58,627 nt of DNA, taken from the NCBI GenBank assembly GCA_028658405.1, contig JAKOGY010000004.1:1-58627 (forward strand), written 5' to 3'. Of the stretch, positions 34,179 to 43,460 are shown piece by piece; position 1 is the stretch's first letter; every line of letters starts with the position of its first letter. Under the pieces are notes generated by a model, which was given only the letters and a program-made list of their open reading frames with translations, did not search any database and was not told where the DNA came from. The stretch comes from Dolichospermum sp. ST_sed8 (GTDB lineage Bacteria; Cyanobacteriota; Cyanobacteriia; Cyanobacteriales; Nostocaceae). A program made the translations under genes and the position numbers.

Positions 34179-35684
34179 ATGATTAAACAAATTCAATGGT
34201 CAGAAAGTCAGGTAGCACCTCAACAAGTACCAACTTCAGAACAGGAGGTTAAACAGCCACCAGTTCAAAAATTGGAAAATCAGGTAGAACCTCAACAAGT
34301 CCCAGCGCCAACTTCACCGGTGAAACCAAAACAATCAGTCAACTCTTCTCATAACGTCGTTGAATCCGTGGGCGCTATTCCCAACGAAATCTATGACCGC
34401 TTAGGCTTAACAGTTCCCCGCTGGTTATTGTGGGTATTAACAGTTGTTTTAGGGATAATTTTATCTGGATTACTCGCCTCAAGTTTGGCACTATGGACTC
34501 CGCTATGGAGTAATCTAGACCAAGCGAAAGATGATGAATTCGGTTCTAATAAACAAGACCAAATAAAAGTACCTGGGGATTTATGGACTAAGCTTTCTCA
34601 GTACAAACTATCAAAACCCATGAATATTTTAATTATGGGTATTGAACCAGTTCCAGGGACTGTAAATGGTTCACCAGAAAGTTTTGCTGGTAGCAGTGAT
34701 ACCATGATGTTGGTTAGACTAAATCCTAGTGATAAATCTATTCGTCTCCTGTCAATTCCTAGAGGGACAATGATTGCAATTCCTGAACAGGGATTAACTA
34801 AGGTATCTGAAGCTAACGCCAAAGGTGGTCCAGTTTTAGCCGCTAGAGTAGTTAGCCGTAGTTTAAATAATGCTCCCATAGATAGGTATATCCGCATTTC
34901 TACCAGCGGCTTTCGGGAATTAGTGGAACAGTTGGGTGGGGTAGATGTATTTGTCCCCCAAACCATGAATTATCAAGATCAGGCTAGTGGCTTTGCCGTG
35001 AATTTAACCAGTGGTTGGCAAAGTCTCAACGGTGAACAAGCCGAACAATTTGCCCGCTTTCGTGAAGAAGGTATGGGAGATTTACCCAGAGTCCAGCGAC
35101 AACAAGCATTAATAACTGCGTTAATGCAACGCCTCAACAGTCCCACCATTTTACCCAGGTTGCCCCAATTAACTCGTTTAATGCGAAAGTATTTTGACAC
35201 CAACCTAAAAATGGAAGAAATGATGGCATTGGCGAATTTTTCCGTCAATGTAGAACGGGATAATTTTCAAATGGCCATGTTACCTGGTACTTTTAGCAAA
35301 TTCAGTCAAGATGCTAATAGCTACTGGTTGAATATGACTGGGCAACAAAACTTATTAAATGATTATGTTGGGGTAAATATAACTGGTATTAAATCAGACA
35401 CCAGACCAGTTTCTATCCGAAGAATTGCCGTTCAAAATACTACTAATCAACCTCAACTCACAGAAAAAGTAATTACCTATCTCAAACAAAAAGGTTTTAC
35501 TAATGTTTATGCAATCCCAGATTGGCCAGATACTCAACGCCAAACTCAGATTATTGTCCAAAAAGGCAACCGAGAACCAGGAATTGACTTGCGACAAGTT
35601 TTAGGTTTAGGACAAATCGAAGTTTCTGGAAATGGCGATTTGGAATCTGACCTGACAATTCGCATTGGTAAAGATTGGAAATAG
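34179..35684 (+). CDS. LytR-CpsA-Psr (LCP) family protein
   Basis: About 500 residues: a proline/glutamine-rich cytoplasmic N-terminus, one membrane span (WLLWVLTVVLGIILSGLLAS, about 85-105), the LCP catalytic domain (NILIMGIEPVPG, SDTMMLVRLNP, IRLLSIPRGTM, the RVQRQQ arginines) and a LytR_C domain at the end (VSIRRIAVQNTT...). LCP enzymes transfer lipid-linked glycans to peptidoglycan or other acceptors. A TTG at 34161 also has a near-consensus AAGGAG but with only 3 bases spacing, so the ATG at 34179 with GGGGAG is preferred. It is transcribed divergently from manC, which may supply a precursor pathway. Confidence 0.88.
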   Translation: MIKQIQWSESQVAPQQVPTSEQEVKQPPVQKLENQVEPQQVPAPTSPVKPKQSVNSSHNVVESVGAIPNEIYDRLGLTVPRWLLWVLTVVLGIILSGLLASSLALWTPLWSNLDQAKDDEFGSNKQDQIKVPGDLWTKLSQYKLSKPMNILIMGIEPVPGTVNGSPESFAGSSDTMMLVRLNPSDKSIRLLSIPRGTMIAIPEQGLTKVSEANAKGGPVLAARVVSRSLNNAPIDRYIRISTSGFRELVEQLGGVDVFVPQTMNYQDQASGFAVNLTSGWQSLNGEQAEQFARFREEGMGDLPRVQRQQALITALMQRLNSPTILPRLPQLTRLMRKYFDTNLKMEEMMALANFSVNVERDNFQMAMLPGTFSKFSQDANSYWLNMTGQQNLLNDYVGVNITGIKSDTRPVSIRRIAVQNTTNQPQLTEKVITYLKQKGFTNVYAIPDWPDTQRQTQIIVQKGNREPGIDLRQVLGLGQIEVSGNGDLESDLTIRIGKDWK

Positions 35685-35686
35685 GT

Positions 35687-35733
35687 AATGGGTAATGGGT
35701 AATGGGTAATGGGTAATTGGTAATTGGTAATAT
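35687..35733. repeat. 7-bp tandem repeats (GGTAATG / GGTAATT)
   Basis: About six consecutive heptamers GGTAATG/GGTAATT follow the LCP stop codon. This is the short tandemly repeated repetitive (STRR) type known from heterocystous cyanobacteria. Confidence 0.75.
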
Positions 35734-35804
35734 TTACTATTGCCTTTTGCCTATTCCCTCTTACATTCTACAAATTAAAAATTGTGTAAGAATTCAGGTG
35801 AGGC

Positions 35805-35926
35805 AATAAGATCCCCGACTCCTTTTATTAATTATGTCCATCAATGATAAATTGAATAAGATCCCCGACTTCTTTTATTAATTATGTCCATCAATGATAA
35901 ATTGATTACAGAAGTCGGGGATCTGA
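35805..35926. repeat. Two 50-bp direct repeats closed by an inverted arm
   Basis: The unit starting AATAAGATCCCCGACT and ending GATAAATTG occurs twice in tandem (35805-35854 and 35855-35904) with one base change. AGAAGTCGGGGATCT (35910-35924) is the inverse of the unit's GATCCCCGACTTCT. It looks like a hairpin repeat whose left half was duplicated. Confidence 0.75.
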
Positions 35927-35963
35927 GTATGAACGATTTCCATAGCTGAATACTTACAAATTT

Positions 35964-36470
35964 ATGAACAAGATTTTTTTTAACCTTTTCAATTTGATAT
36001 TAATTTTTATTGGTGTGGGATTTTTAGTAATTATTAATCCCCAACTAACTTTGGCTCAAGTTAATACGATTAACTACAATAATGCCAGTTTACAAAATCG
36101 TGACTTTTCCTATGCTGATTTAGTGGGTGGAACCTTTGTCGCAGCCGAAATGCGGGGAACAAATTTCCAAGGTGCGAATTTAACTAATGCAATTTTTACC
36201 AAAGGCGTTTTGTTAAAAGCCAACTTAGAATCTGCAAATTTAACAGGTGCTTTGGTTGATCGTGTTACCTTAGATAGTGCTAATCTAAAGAACGCTATTT
36301 TTACAGAAGCAACTTTAACCCGTAGCCGTTTTTATGATGCTGATATCACTGGTGCTGATTTTACCGACGCACTAATTGACCGTTATCAAGTGTCGCTACT
36401 TTGTGAAAGGGCTAATGGTGTTAATCCAGTAACTGGTATTTCTACAAGAGATAGTTTGGGTTGTCGGTAG
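35964..36470 (+). CDS. Secreted pentapeptide-repeat protein
   Basis: The 168-residue protein has an N-terminal signal peptide (hydrophobic [13 protein letters not shown], cleavage near LTLAQ) followed by about 15 pentapeptide units of the A(D/N)LxX type (for example [24 protein letters not shown]). These form a right-handed quadrilateral beta-helix. The C-terminal tail [24 protein letters not shown] has two Cys and is common in cyanobacterial lumenal pentapeptide proteins. The likely location is thylakoid lumen or periplasm; the function is unknown. Confidence 0.85.
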   Translation: MNKIFFNLFNLILIFIGVGFLVIINPQLTLAQVNTINYNNASLQNRDFSYADLVGGTFVAAEMRGTNFQGANLTNAIFTKGVLLKANLESANLTGALVDRVTLDSANLKNAIFTEATLTRSRFYDADITGADFTDALIDRYQVSLLCERANGVNPVTGISTRDSLGCR

Positions 36471-36511
36471 AAAATTGACAACTGACCACTAACAACTGAC
36501 CAATAATATTC

Positions 36512-38110
36512 GTGACTGAACAAAAACAAGAACAAAAACCTGCGCGTTCTTTCGCCGGCATTGCTGGTATAGTTGCCGCAGCGACATTAATTAGTAAAGT
36601 ATTTGGTTTAATTAGACAGCAAATAATTGCGGCTGCTTTTGGTGTAGGTGCAGCGGCTACAGCTTATAGTTATGCCTATATTATCCCTGGTTTTCTCTTG
36701 ATTTTACTTGGTGGTGTCAATGGACCTTTACATAGTGCTATTGTCAGTGTTTTAGCTAAACACAAAAAAGAGGAAGCAGCACCGATAGTAGAAACTGTAA
36801 CAACTCTTGTGGGTGGGTTGTTACTAGTGGTAACATTTGTGCAGATTTTTTGCGCTGAGTCCATTATTGATCTAGTTGGTCATGGCTTAGAAGCAACTAC
36901 AAGAGCGATCGCTATTCGTCAAATCCAAATCATGGCACCGTTGGCTTTATTTGCCGGCTTAATTGGTATTGGTTTTGGAACTTTAAATGCAGCTAATCAA
37001 TATTGGTTACTATCAATTAGTCCTTTATTATCTAGTATTACTGTTATTATCGGTATTGCTATTTTAGCCTTCCAACATGGCAAAGAAATTATTAATCCAG
37101 AATATGCTTTAATCGGTGGCATGGTATTAGCATGGGGGACTTTAGCTGGCGGAATTTTACAATGGTTAGTCCAGCTAATTGTTCAATGGCGCTTAGGATT
37201 AGGGAAATTACGCCTAAGATTTGATTTTAAATCCCCTGGTGTGCAAGAAGTAATTAAAATTATGACTCCAGCGACAATATCATCAGGAATGATGCCGATT
37301 AATGTCGCTACGGATCTTTATTTTGCCAGTCCTATTGTCGGTGCAGCCGCAGGTTTTAACTATGCTAATCTTTTAGTTCAAACTCCTTTAGGCATTATTT
37401 CTAATATTATTTTATTGCCTTTATTACCAACATTTGCTAAACTTTCCCACCCAGACGATTGGGAAGAATTAAAATTACGTATTCGGCAAGGACTTTTACT
37501 GACTGCCGTTACCATGTTACCTTTAGGGGCATTAATGGTGTCCTTAGCTGTGCCAATTGTCCAGATAGTTTATCAACGGGGAGCATTTAAACAAGAAGCC
37601 ACTCAGTTAGTATCTTCTCTATTAGTTGCCTATGGAATTGGAATGTTTGTCTATTTAGGACGTGATGTTTTAGTTAGGGTATTTTATGCTTTAGGTGATG
37701 GACAAACACCTTTTAAAATTAGTATATTTAATATTGTTCTCAATGCTGTATTAGACTTAATATTAGTTGAACCTTTTGGTGCGCCCGGTTTAGTTTTAGC
37801 TACAGTTGGAGTTAATTGTAGTTCAATGTTAATGTTATTATTTTTGCTCAACCGTAAATTAAATGGCTTACCTTGGCAAGAATGGTGTGTGCCTATTTTG
37901 GGTTTAACATTTGGTAGTATTCTCGCTGGAGGAGCTAGTTTTGCAACTTTAATGGCTTCCCAGCAGATGTTAGGTAAACAAGATTTAATTAGTTTACTAA
38001 TAGAATTATCTATATCTGCTTTAGTGGGAATTGGGGTATTTGCTATAATTGTTTCTAGAATGAATATTCCTGAAGTGAATACTTTTGTAATGAAGATTAG
38101 ACAAAAGTAG
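36512..38110 (+). CDS. murJ: Lipid II flippase MurJ (MviN family)
   Basis: The 532-residue integral membrane protein has about 14 hydrophobic spans and the MurJ signatures ATLISKVFGLIRQQIIAAAFG at the start, GGVNGPLHSAIV, PLLPTFAKLS and VYQRGAFKQEAT. It flips lipid II across the plasma membrane for peptidoglycan synthesis. The start is GTG at 36512; no ATG fits upstream. It lies 41 bases after the pentapeptide gene, the gap being made of GACAACTGACC-type heptamers. Confidence 0.92.
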   Translation: MTEQKQEQKPARSFAGIAGIVAAATLISKVFGLIRQQIIAAAFGVGAAATAYSYAYIIPGFLLILLGGVNGPLHSAIVSVLAKHKKEEAAPIVETVTTLVGGLLLVVTFVQIFCAESIIDLVGHGLEATTRAIAIRQIQIMAPLALFAGLIGIGFGTLNAANQYWLLSISPLLSSITVIIGIAILAFQHGKEIINPEYALIGGMVLAWGTLAGGILQWLVQLIVQWRLGLGKLRLRFDFKSPGVQEVIKIMTPATISSGMMPINVATDLYFASPIVGAAAGFNYANLLVQTPLGIISNIILLPLLPTFAKLSHPDDWEELKLRIRQGLLLTAVTMLPLGALMVSLAVPIVQIVYQRGAFKQEATQLVSSLLVAYGIGMFVYLGRDVLVRVFYALGDGQTPFKISIFNIVLNAVLDLILVEPFGAPGLVLATVGVNCSSMLMLLFLLNRKLNGLPWQEWCVPILGLTFGSILAGGASFATLMASQQMLGKQDLISLLIELSISALVGIGVFAIIVSRMNIPEVNTFVMKIRQK

Positions 38111-38628
38111 GGGCAAACCCCCCGTGGTTGCCCTCTCACAATTATCAGGTTGATAATCAATTCTACATGGGTTTTGGTTTCATCGCCCAAATAATCAATT
38201 TATTGATCAATACAAATATCGGGTCAATCACATGATTACCACACGTAGGGGCAATCATGTGGTAATCATAATTAACGGGGCAACCACGGGGGGATTGTCC
38301 CTACACACACACAACCCGAAAACCGATACAGGAGTAATGTTAGGTGTTGATAAGTGTTGTAAAAAAAGAGTTTTTATATAATAAATGATTTCATTTGGGG
38401 ATGTCTATATGTGTTCATTGGGTATGAAAAGTGCATCCTAAAAATGTGAGATGGCATCTATCAAAAAACTGAATTCCGGGCTAAACTAATCAGTTAGCAA
38501 TGCTTTTACTTTCGACATTCAATTTTACAAGAGGTTATGGACAAAAGTCCAACAGATGGCAGTATTACCCTCCTCTAAGCTGGCGAGGCAGTCTCCCAGC
38601 GCGGGGGAGACTTTAGGAGATTTCTATT
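38111..38628. other. Intergenic region with several hairpin repeats and the mgtE leader
   Basis: It contains GGGGCAAACCCCCCGTGGTTGCCCT (38110-38134), which follows murJ as a hairpin and may terminate it. A perfect 12-bp stem ATGATTACCACA / TGTGGTAATCAT (38232-38269) overlaps a second inverted repeat GTAGGGGCAA / TTGTCCCTAC (38245-38304). The remaining 250 bases before mgtE hold the hairpins described separately. No gene is seen. Confidence 0.6.
38540..38625 (+). promoter_or_regulatory. Structured leader just upstream of mgtE
   Basis: Three consecutive short hairpins precede the start codon: GGACAAAAGTCC (38539-38550), CCTC..GAGG (around 38571-38587) and the strong AGTCTCCC..GGGGAGACT (38590-38612). 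AGGAG lies 12 bases before the ATG, just after the last stem. I could not match it to the M-box or another known metal riboswitch. A structured leader is plausible for a magnesium transporter gene. Confidence 0.35.
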
Positions 38629-39978
38629 ATGCTTACACAGGAAATTCGCAATTCCTTAGATATTGCTGACTTAAATCAGCTTAAATGTGACTTGAACTGT
38701 CTACAGCCCGTAGATGTAGGGGAATATATTACACAATTGCCTGAAAAACAAAGAGCGATCGCTTTCCGGTTACTCAACAAAGATCAGGCCATAGATGTAT
38801 TTGAATATTTACCCACAGAAGTACAGGAAGACCTCATAAATTCCCTCCATGATGCCCAAGTAGTTGACCTCGTTGAAGAAATGAGTCCTGACGAACGGGC
38901 AGAATTGTTTGATGAACTACCAGCGGGAGTAGTCAAACGCCTATTACAACAACTCAGTCCCGAACAAAGACAAGCCACAGCAACGATTCTCGGCTATCCC
39001 GAAGGGACTGCGGGACGGGTAATGACGACTGAATATGTCCGCTTACGACGCGGCTTGACTGTTGGTGAAGCCCTCAGTAAAATCCGCTTGCAAGATGAAG
39101 ATAAGGAAACAATTTACTACGCCTATGTTACTGACGATAATCGTAAATTAGTCAGTGTTGTTTCTTTGCGTCAGCTATTATTTACCTTTCCCGATGTTTT
39201 AATTAAGGATATTGCCAGTCCCCACGTCGTCAAAGTCAAGACAGAAACCCCACAGGAAGAAGTCGCCCGGATTATGCAGCGTTACGATTTAATCGCTATG
39301 CCTGTAGTTGATAGAGAAGATAGATTAGTTGGTATTATTACGATTGATGATGTAGTAGATATTTTAGAAGAAGAAGCTACAGAAGATATTCAAAAATTGG
39401 CAGGGGTAAGTGGTGACGAAGAAGCTTTATCTTCCCCACTAATGACCATTCGCAAACGCTTACCTTGGTTACTGGGGATTATGGGATTGTATATTGGTGC
39501 TGCCAGTGCGATCGCTCCCTTTCAACAAGTCATCGCGGCTGTACCAGTTCTCGCCGTGATTATGCCCATATTTTCTAATACAGGTGGTACTGTCGGTATC
39601 CAAGCTTTAACCGTAACTATTCGCGGTTTAGGAGTAGGAGAAGTCACACCCGAAGATACGGTCAAAATTCTCCGCAAAGAACTTTTAGCAGGTTTAGGAA
39701 CAGCATTAGCTTTAGGGATAGCAATGATAGCCCTTTCCCTGATTTGGGCTAAACCCCAGGAAAGATGGGTGGCTTTAATCGCAGGGGTAGTTATGGCTAC
39801 TAATACAATGGTAGCTGTTACCTTGGGAACTCTACTACCAATGGGTTTAAAGTACCTCAAACTAGATCCGGCTTTAATGAGTGGTCCACTAGTGACAACA
39901 ATGCTAGATACAATTGGTTTTTTAACCTTCCTCAGTATGATTTCTTTTGCTTTGAACGTATTTCATTTACAATCTTGA
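38629..39978 (+). CDS. mgtE: Magnesium transporter MgtE
   Basis: The 449-residue protein shows the MgtE architecture: an N-terminal superhelical domain (about 10-125, LPEKQRAIAFRLLNKDQ), paired CBS domains (about 130-260, with YYAYVTDDNRKLVSVVSLRQL and VVDREDRLVGIITIDDVVDIL) and five C-terminal membrane helices (starting LPWLLGIMGLYIGAASAIAP). It includes the pore-region NTGGTVGIQALTVTIRG. MgtE is a Mg2+-gated channel in the plasma membrane whose cytosolic domains close it when Mg2+ is high. It is followed by pyrB after 41 bases in the same direction, an apparently unrelated neighbour. Confidence 0.93.
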   Translation: MLTQEIRNSLDIADLNQLKCDLNCLQPVDVGEYITQLPEKQRAIAFRLLNKDQAIDVFEYLPTEVQEDLINSLHDAQVVDLVEEMSPDERAELFDELPAGVVKRLLQQLSPEQRQATATILGYPEGTAGRVMTTEYVRLRRGLTVGEALSKIRLQDEDKETIYYAYVTDDNRKLVSVVSLRQLLFTFPDVLIKDIASPHVVKVKTETPQEEVARIMQRYDLIAMPVVDREDRLVGIITIDDVVDILEEEATEDIQKLAGVSGDEEALSSPLMTIRKRLPWLLGIMGLYIGAASAIAPFQQVIAAVPVLAVIMPIFSNTGGTVGIQALTVTIRGLGVGEVTPEDTVKILRKELLAGLGTALALGIAMIALSLIWAKPQERWVALIAGVVMATNTMVAVTLGTLLPMGLKYLKLDPALMSGPLVTTMLDTIGFLTFLSMISFALNVFHLQS

Positions 39979-40019
39979 CAGGTTGGTAATTAATAATCGT
40001 CTAATCATCTAATATCTCA

Positions 40020-41033
40020 ATGCCTACTACTACCTCTACCTGGAATCGTCATCATATTCTCACACTCGCTGACTTCACAACGGCTGAATATAACGCCGTT
40101 TTACAAACTGCTGCTTCCTTTCAAGAGGTACTATCACGACGGACAAAGAAAGTCCCCACATTACAGGGACAGGTGGTAGCAAATTTATTTTTTGAACCTT
40201 CTACCCGCACCCGTAGTAGTTTTGAAATTGCTGCAAAAAGACTTAGTGCGGATACTTTGAACTTTGCTGCCGCTACATCTTCCATGACAAAGGGAGAAAC
40301 AATTCTTGACACAGCAAAGACTTATTTGGCTATGGGAACTGATATTATGGTAATCCGCCATAAAGAAGCAGGAGTACCGCAAGCGATCGCCCAAGAGATG
40401 GATCGTTTAGGTGTAAAAGTTAGCGTCCTTAATGCCGGTGATGGACAACATGAACATCCATCTCAAGGATTACTTGATTTATTTACAATTTGTAGTTTAA
40501 TTGACCCTACACAACCCAGAATTGAATTATTACAAGGTAAAAAAATTGCTATTGTTGGGGATATTTTACATTCTCGCGTAGCCCGTTCTAATATTTGGAG
40601 TCTCATCGCTAGTGGGGCAGAAGTTCATCTAGCCGCACCTCCCACATTATTACCTAAATTCTTCGCTGAATATTTGGGTGTAACAGACCCAAAAAACTTG
40701 AAATCTCCACGATTATTTACTCATTGGCAACTAGAACCAGCTTTAGAAAATGCTGATTTTGTTATGACTTTGCGATTACAAAAAGAACGCATGACAGCCC
40801 ATTTATTACCCAGTTTACGAGAATATCATCAACTATTTGGTATTACCCGCAATAAGTTAAAATTGTGTAACCCCAATGTTAAAGTATTGCATCCAGGTCC
40901 AGTGAATCGGGGTGTAGAAATTAGTTCTGATTTAATGGATGATCCTGAATTCAGCTTAATTCAATCTCAGGTAACTAGTGGTGTAGCAGTACGAATGGCA
41001 CTTTTGTATTTTATTGGTAGTGGTAGGGCTTGA
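40020..41033 (+). CDS. pyrB: Aspartate carbamoyltransferase, catalytic chain
   Basis: The 337-residue enzyme joins carbamoyl phosphate and aspartate, the committed step of pyrimidine synthesis. Diagnostic motifs are [19 protein letters not shown] (carbamoyl-phosphate site, near 60), [12 protein letters not shown] (near 143), [14 protein letters not shown] and [13 protein letters not shown]. No pyrI lies nearby, as usual in cyanobacteria. The ATG at 40020 follows a run of TA-rich sequence without a strong ribosome binding site. Confidence 0.95.
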   Translation: MPTTTSTWNRHHILTLADFTTAEYNAVLQTAASFQEVLSRRTKKVPTLQGQVVANLFFEPSTRTRSSFEIAAKRLSADTLNFAAATSSMTKGETILDTAKTYLAMGTDIMVIRHKEAGVPQAIAQEMDRLGVKVSVLNAGDGQHEHPSQGLLDLFTICSLIDPTQPRIELLQGKKIAIVGDILHSRVARSNIWSLIASGAEVHLAAPPTLLPKFFAEYLGVTDPKNLKSPRLFTHWQLEPALENADFVMTLRLQKERMTAHLLPSLREYHQLFGITRNKLKLCNPNVKVLHPGPVNRGVEISSDLMDDPEFSLIQSQVTSGVAVRMALLYFIGSGRA

Positions 41034-41339
41034 TTAATCATCATAGTGCAGTAAGTACATTGCTCAACGTAATGTTTAACCTCGATAATCCGTTTAAATA
41101 TAAATACTAATTTATAAATGGAAACTGGAAGCGAGAGGACAAGATTTAATTATATTGAATTGCTATATTATAAATAGTGAAATTTTATAGGATTTTCGCG
41201 TTCAGTTTTACCCGTCTGCTCGGACTTTAGATCTTTTTATAAACTTATATCAAACTTGTACTACCCAACAGTGTACTAATCCAGCTATAATTTATTACTA
41301 TTCCTACTATTAGATACTTGTACCGGAGATATACTGATA
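41034..41339. other. Intergenic, nothing recognised
   Basis: About 306 AT-rich bases lie between pyrB and the repeat-containing gene. CCGGAG lies 10 bases before the next start. No repeat, tRNA or conserved leader was seen. Confidence 0.4.
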
Positions 41340-42281
41340 ATGACTCTATCTAGTTTTGATGAAATAGCGAAATATTTAGAACAGCATGAAAACTCACAAC
41401 GGATTAAAAAATTAATATTCTTTGCTTGTAAAAATGAGTGGGAAAATGATCAAGATACGCTAAATAGATTTAAATTACAAGAATTAATTCAAGAATTATC
41501 TAGTTTAAATCCCACAATAGATCACTTAAACTCAAGTTTATCTATTGCCGTTAAAAGTCTTAGCAAACCAAAACAATACTCTATAATTGCTAGTATCATT
41601 ATCAAAGAAATAAAAAAATTATATGTAACATCCGAAGAACAAACCGGGATAATATTAAATCCACCTCACCAAGAAGAACAAACCGGAATAATATTAAATC
41701 CACCTCACCAAGAAGAACAAACCGGAATAATATTAAATCCACCTCATCAAAATAGCCCTATATTTTATAGTGCTGAACAAAGATCATCAAATCCCCCAAC
41801 AAAAACTTCAAGCAGTTCAAAAAAATCTCAATATAATCAATTTGATTTACGACAAAATCTGATGAGATTGACTAACCCGTTGAGAGTTAAAATAATTTTA
41901 TTTTCTGCGCTTTATAGGAAATTTACTTTCAGTGAAGAAGACTGGTTGAAACTGAAAACAGAAAAACTTGATAGTTTATTACAGCTATTATTTAATTCTT
42001 GTTCAACTATCAGAGAACTGGAATCTAAAATCAATAATGCTGTGATCTCTTTAGGTAAACCAGACAAAAATGCTCGAGCAGCGGGTGCAATCATTCGAGT
42101 TATGCGAGTTTTATATAGTGATATATCAACCAGCCTCAATTCATATAAACCACCTAACAGTTCTTTATCTAAAGAAACTAGTCCACCAACTAATTTTAAT
42201 TATCAATCTGCACAAACTGAAAATGATAGTTTAGATGGTGATGACAATAATACCTGTCAACTTACAGTACCACATACTTAA
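41340..42281 (+). CDS. Unknown protein with two related domains joined by a triplicated linker
   Basis: I do not recognise this 313-residue protein. Its first 100 residues and residues about 175-262 look like copies of one all-alpha domain. Both share the plan LRxKKLIFFACKxEW / VKIILFSALYRKF, then LQELIQELSSLNPTIDHL / LDSLLQLLFNSCSTIREL, then LSIAVKSLSKPKQYSIIASII / INNAVISLGKPDKNARAAGAI, then IKKLY / MRVLY. The linker holds three perfect or near-perfect copies of EEQTGIILNPPHQ, encoded by a 39-bp tandem repeat (41634-41750). The C-terminal tail is Ser/Asn-rich and disordered. It is followed by a pentapeptide gene 83 bases later on the same strand. It could be an effector-associated or death-like helical domain protein, but that is only a guess. 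Confidence 0.7.
   Translation: MTLSSFDEIAKYLEQHENSQRIKKLIFFACKNEWENDQDTLNRFKLQELIQELSSLNPTIDHLNSSLSIAVKSLSKPKQYSIIASIIIKEIKKLYVTSEEQTGIILNPPHQEEQTGIILNPPHQEEQTGIILNPPHQNSPIFYSAEQRSSNPPTKTSSSSKKSQYNQFDLRQNLMRLTNPLRVKIILFSALYRKFTFSEEDWLKLKTEKLDSLLQLLFNSCSTIRELESKINNAVISLGKPDKNARAAGAIIRVMRVLYSDISTSLNSYKPPNSSLSKETSPPTNFNYQSAQTENDSLDGDDNNTCQLTVPHT
41634..41750 (+). repeat. 39-bp coding tandem repeat, three units
   Basis: Units 41634-41672, 41673-41711 and 41712-41750 are nearly identical (GAAGAACAAACCGGAATAAT start; one G/A and one C/T difference). Each encodes 13 residues, so copy-number change keeps the frame. Confidence 0.9.
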
Positions 42282-42364
42282 GATATAGGTAATAATAAAT
42301 AATGAAGGCAGTTTTTGACTATTTTTAATTTTGTAAAATTTGTAACAATAATTGAGAGAAAAAT

Positions 42365-43357
42365 ATGGATGCTAAAGAACTTCTGAAACGATATGCAAAT
42401 GGAGAAACAACATTTATCAACGCCAGGTTAAATGGGGTAAATTTATTTGATGCAGATTTAATCGGCATAGGTTTGGATCAGGCAAATTTGTCTAATGCTA
42501 TCTTAACTTTTACCTATCTAAATCAGGCTATTCTTAATAATGCAAATCTAACTCGTGCAAATCTCCGTGGTGCAAACCTAACTCAAGCAAAATTACAAAA
42601 TGCCAACTTGCATGATGCTGATTTGCATGGTGCAACTTTGCAAAGTGCTGATTTGCGTAATGCTAATTTAACTTTGGCACATTTGCAAGATGCTAACTTA
42701 ATGGGTGCTGATCTACGTGGTAGTGATTTGAGTATTGCTAACCTAACAGGCGCTTGCCTCCGGGGCGCTAACCTGCGAGAAGAAAAAAGAGTCTGTTCTA
42801 CAACTCTCAAGGGTGCTAACCTGCATAAAGCTGATTTGCGAGGTGCTAATTTAACGGGTGCGAACCTAGCCAATACAAATCTAAGTGGTGCTAATTTAAG
42901 TGAGGCTATGCTGCATGGTGTGGATCTGAGTGGAGCTAATCTCAGTGGGGCAATTTTACAAAATGCTACTTTAACTGAGACTAATCTAGAGGGTGCTAAT
43001 TTAAATAGTGCTAACCTGATCAATGCTAGGCTGGCAAAAGCAAATTTCAATGAAGCTGAATTGATAGGTGCTAATTTGCATGGTGCAATTATGCCACAGG
43101 CTACACTGATTAAAGCCAAGATGAATCGAGCCAACCTCAGTTTTGCTAGACTGAGTAAAGTTAACTTAACTCGAGCTGATCTAACTGAAGCTGATCTAAC
43201 TGAAGCCGAATTCATAGATGCAATTCTTGCTATGACAGACCTTACCAATGCTAATTTAACCAAGGCAAATCTGCTCAGAGCAGAAATTAGTACGACAAAT
43301 CTCACAGGTGCAAATTTAGATGACGCAGTAATGCCTGACGGGACAAGTGGCTACTAA
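42365..43357 (+). CDS. Long pentapeptide-repeat protein
   Basis: The 330-residue protein is almost entirely A(N/D)LxX pentapeptides (about 58 units), which fold into a right-handed quadrilateral helix. It has no signal peptide, so it is probably cytoplasmic. One break in the periodicity occurs near residues 138-148 (NLREEKRVCSTTLKG), which would form a loop projecting from the helix and contains one Cys. The antisense strand is open for 240 codons only because of the repeat; that frame is not a gene. The molecular role is unknown. Confidence 0.88.
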   Translation: MDAKELLKRYANGETTFINARLNGVNLFDADLIGIGLDQANLSNAILTFTYLNQAILNNANLTRANLRGANLTQAKLQNANLHDADLHGATLQSADLRNANLTLAHLQDANLMGADLRGSDLSIANLTGACLRGANLREEKRVCSTTLKGANLHKADLRGANLTGANLANTNLSGANLSEAMLHGVDLSGANLSGAILQNATLTETNLEGANLNSANLINARLAKANFNEAELIGANLHGAIMPQATLIKAKMNRANLSFARLSKVNLTRADLTEADLTEAEFIDAILAMTDLTNANLTKANLLRAEISTTNLTGANLDDAVMPDGTSGY

Positions 43358-43460
43358 AAATCGGGAGATTTATGAGTAATTTCCTGGATTAAATGCTCTT
43401 TTCAATTATTCTATCCCATGGGAATTAAACCAAAAACTTTTACAAAAACTGGTAACAAAT

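Noticed and set aside
38341-38628. M-box magnesium riboswitch upstream of mgtE
   Set aside because: GTTAGGTG at 38339 recalls the M-box start, but the following conserved GAGGCTCCT and the later core blocks are not present.
42583-43305. 240-codon open frame antisense to the pentapeptide gene
   Set aside because: It exists only because the pentapeptide repeat leaves the opposite strand without stops; the product is a low-complexity Leu/Ala/Ser repeat with no family character.
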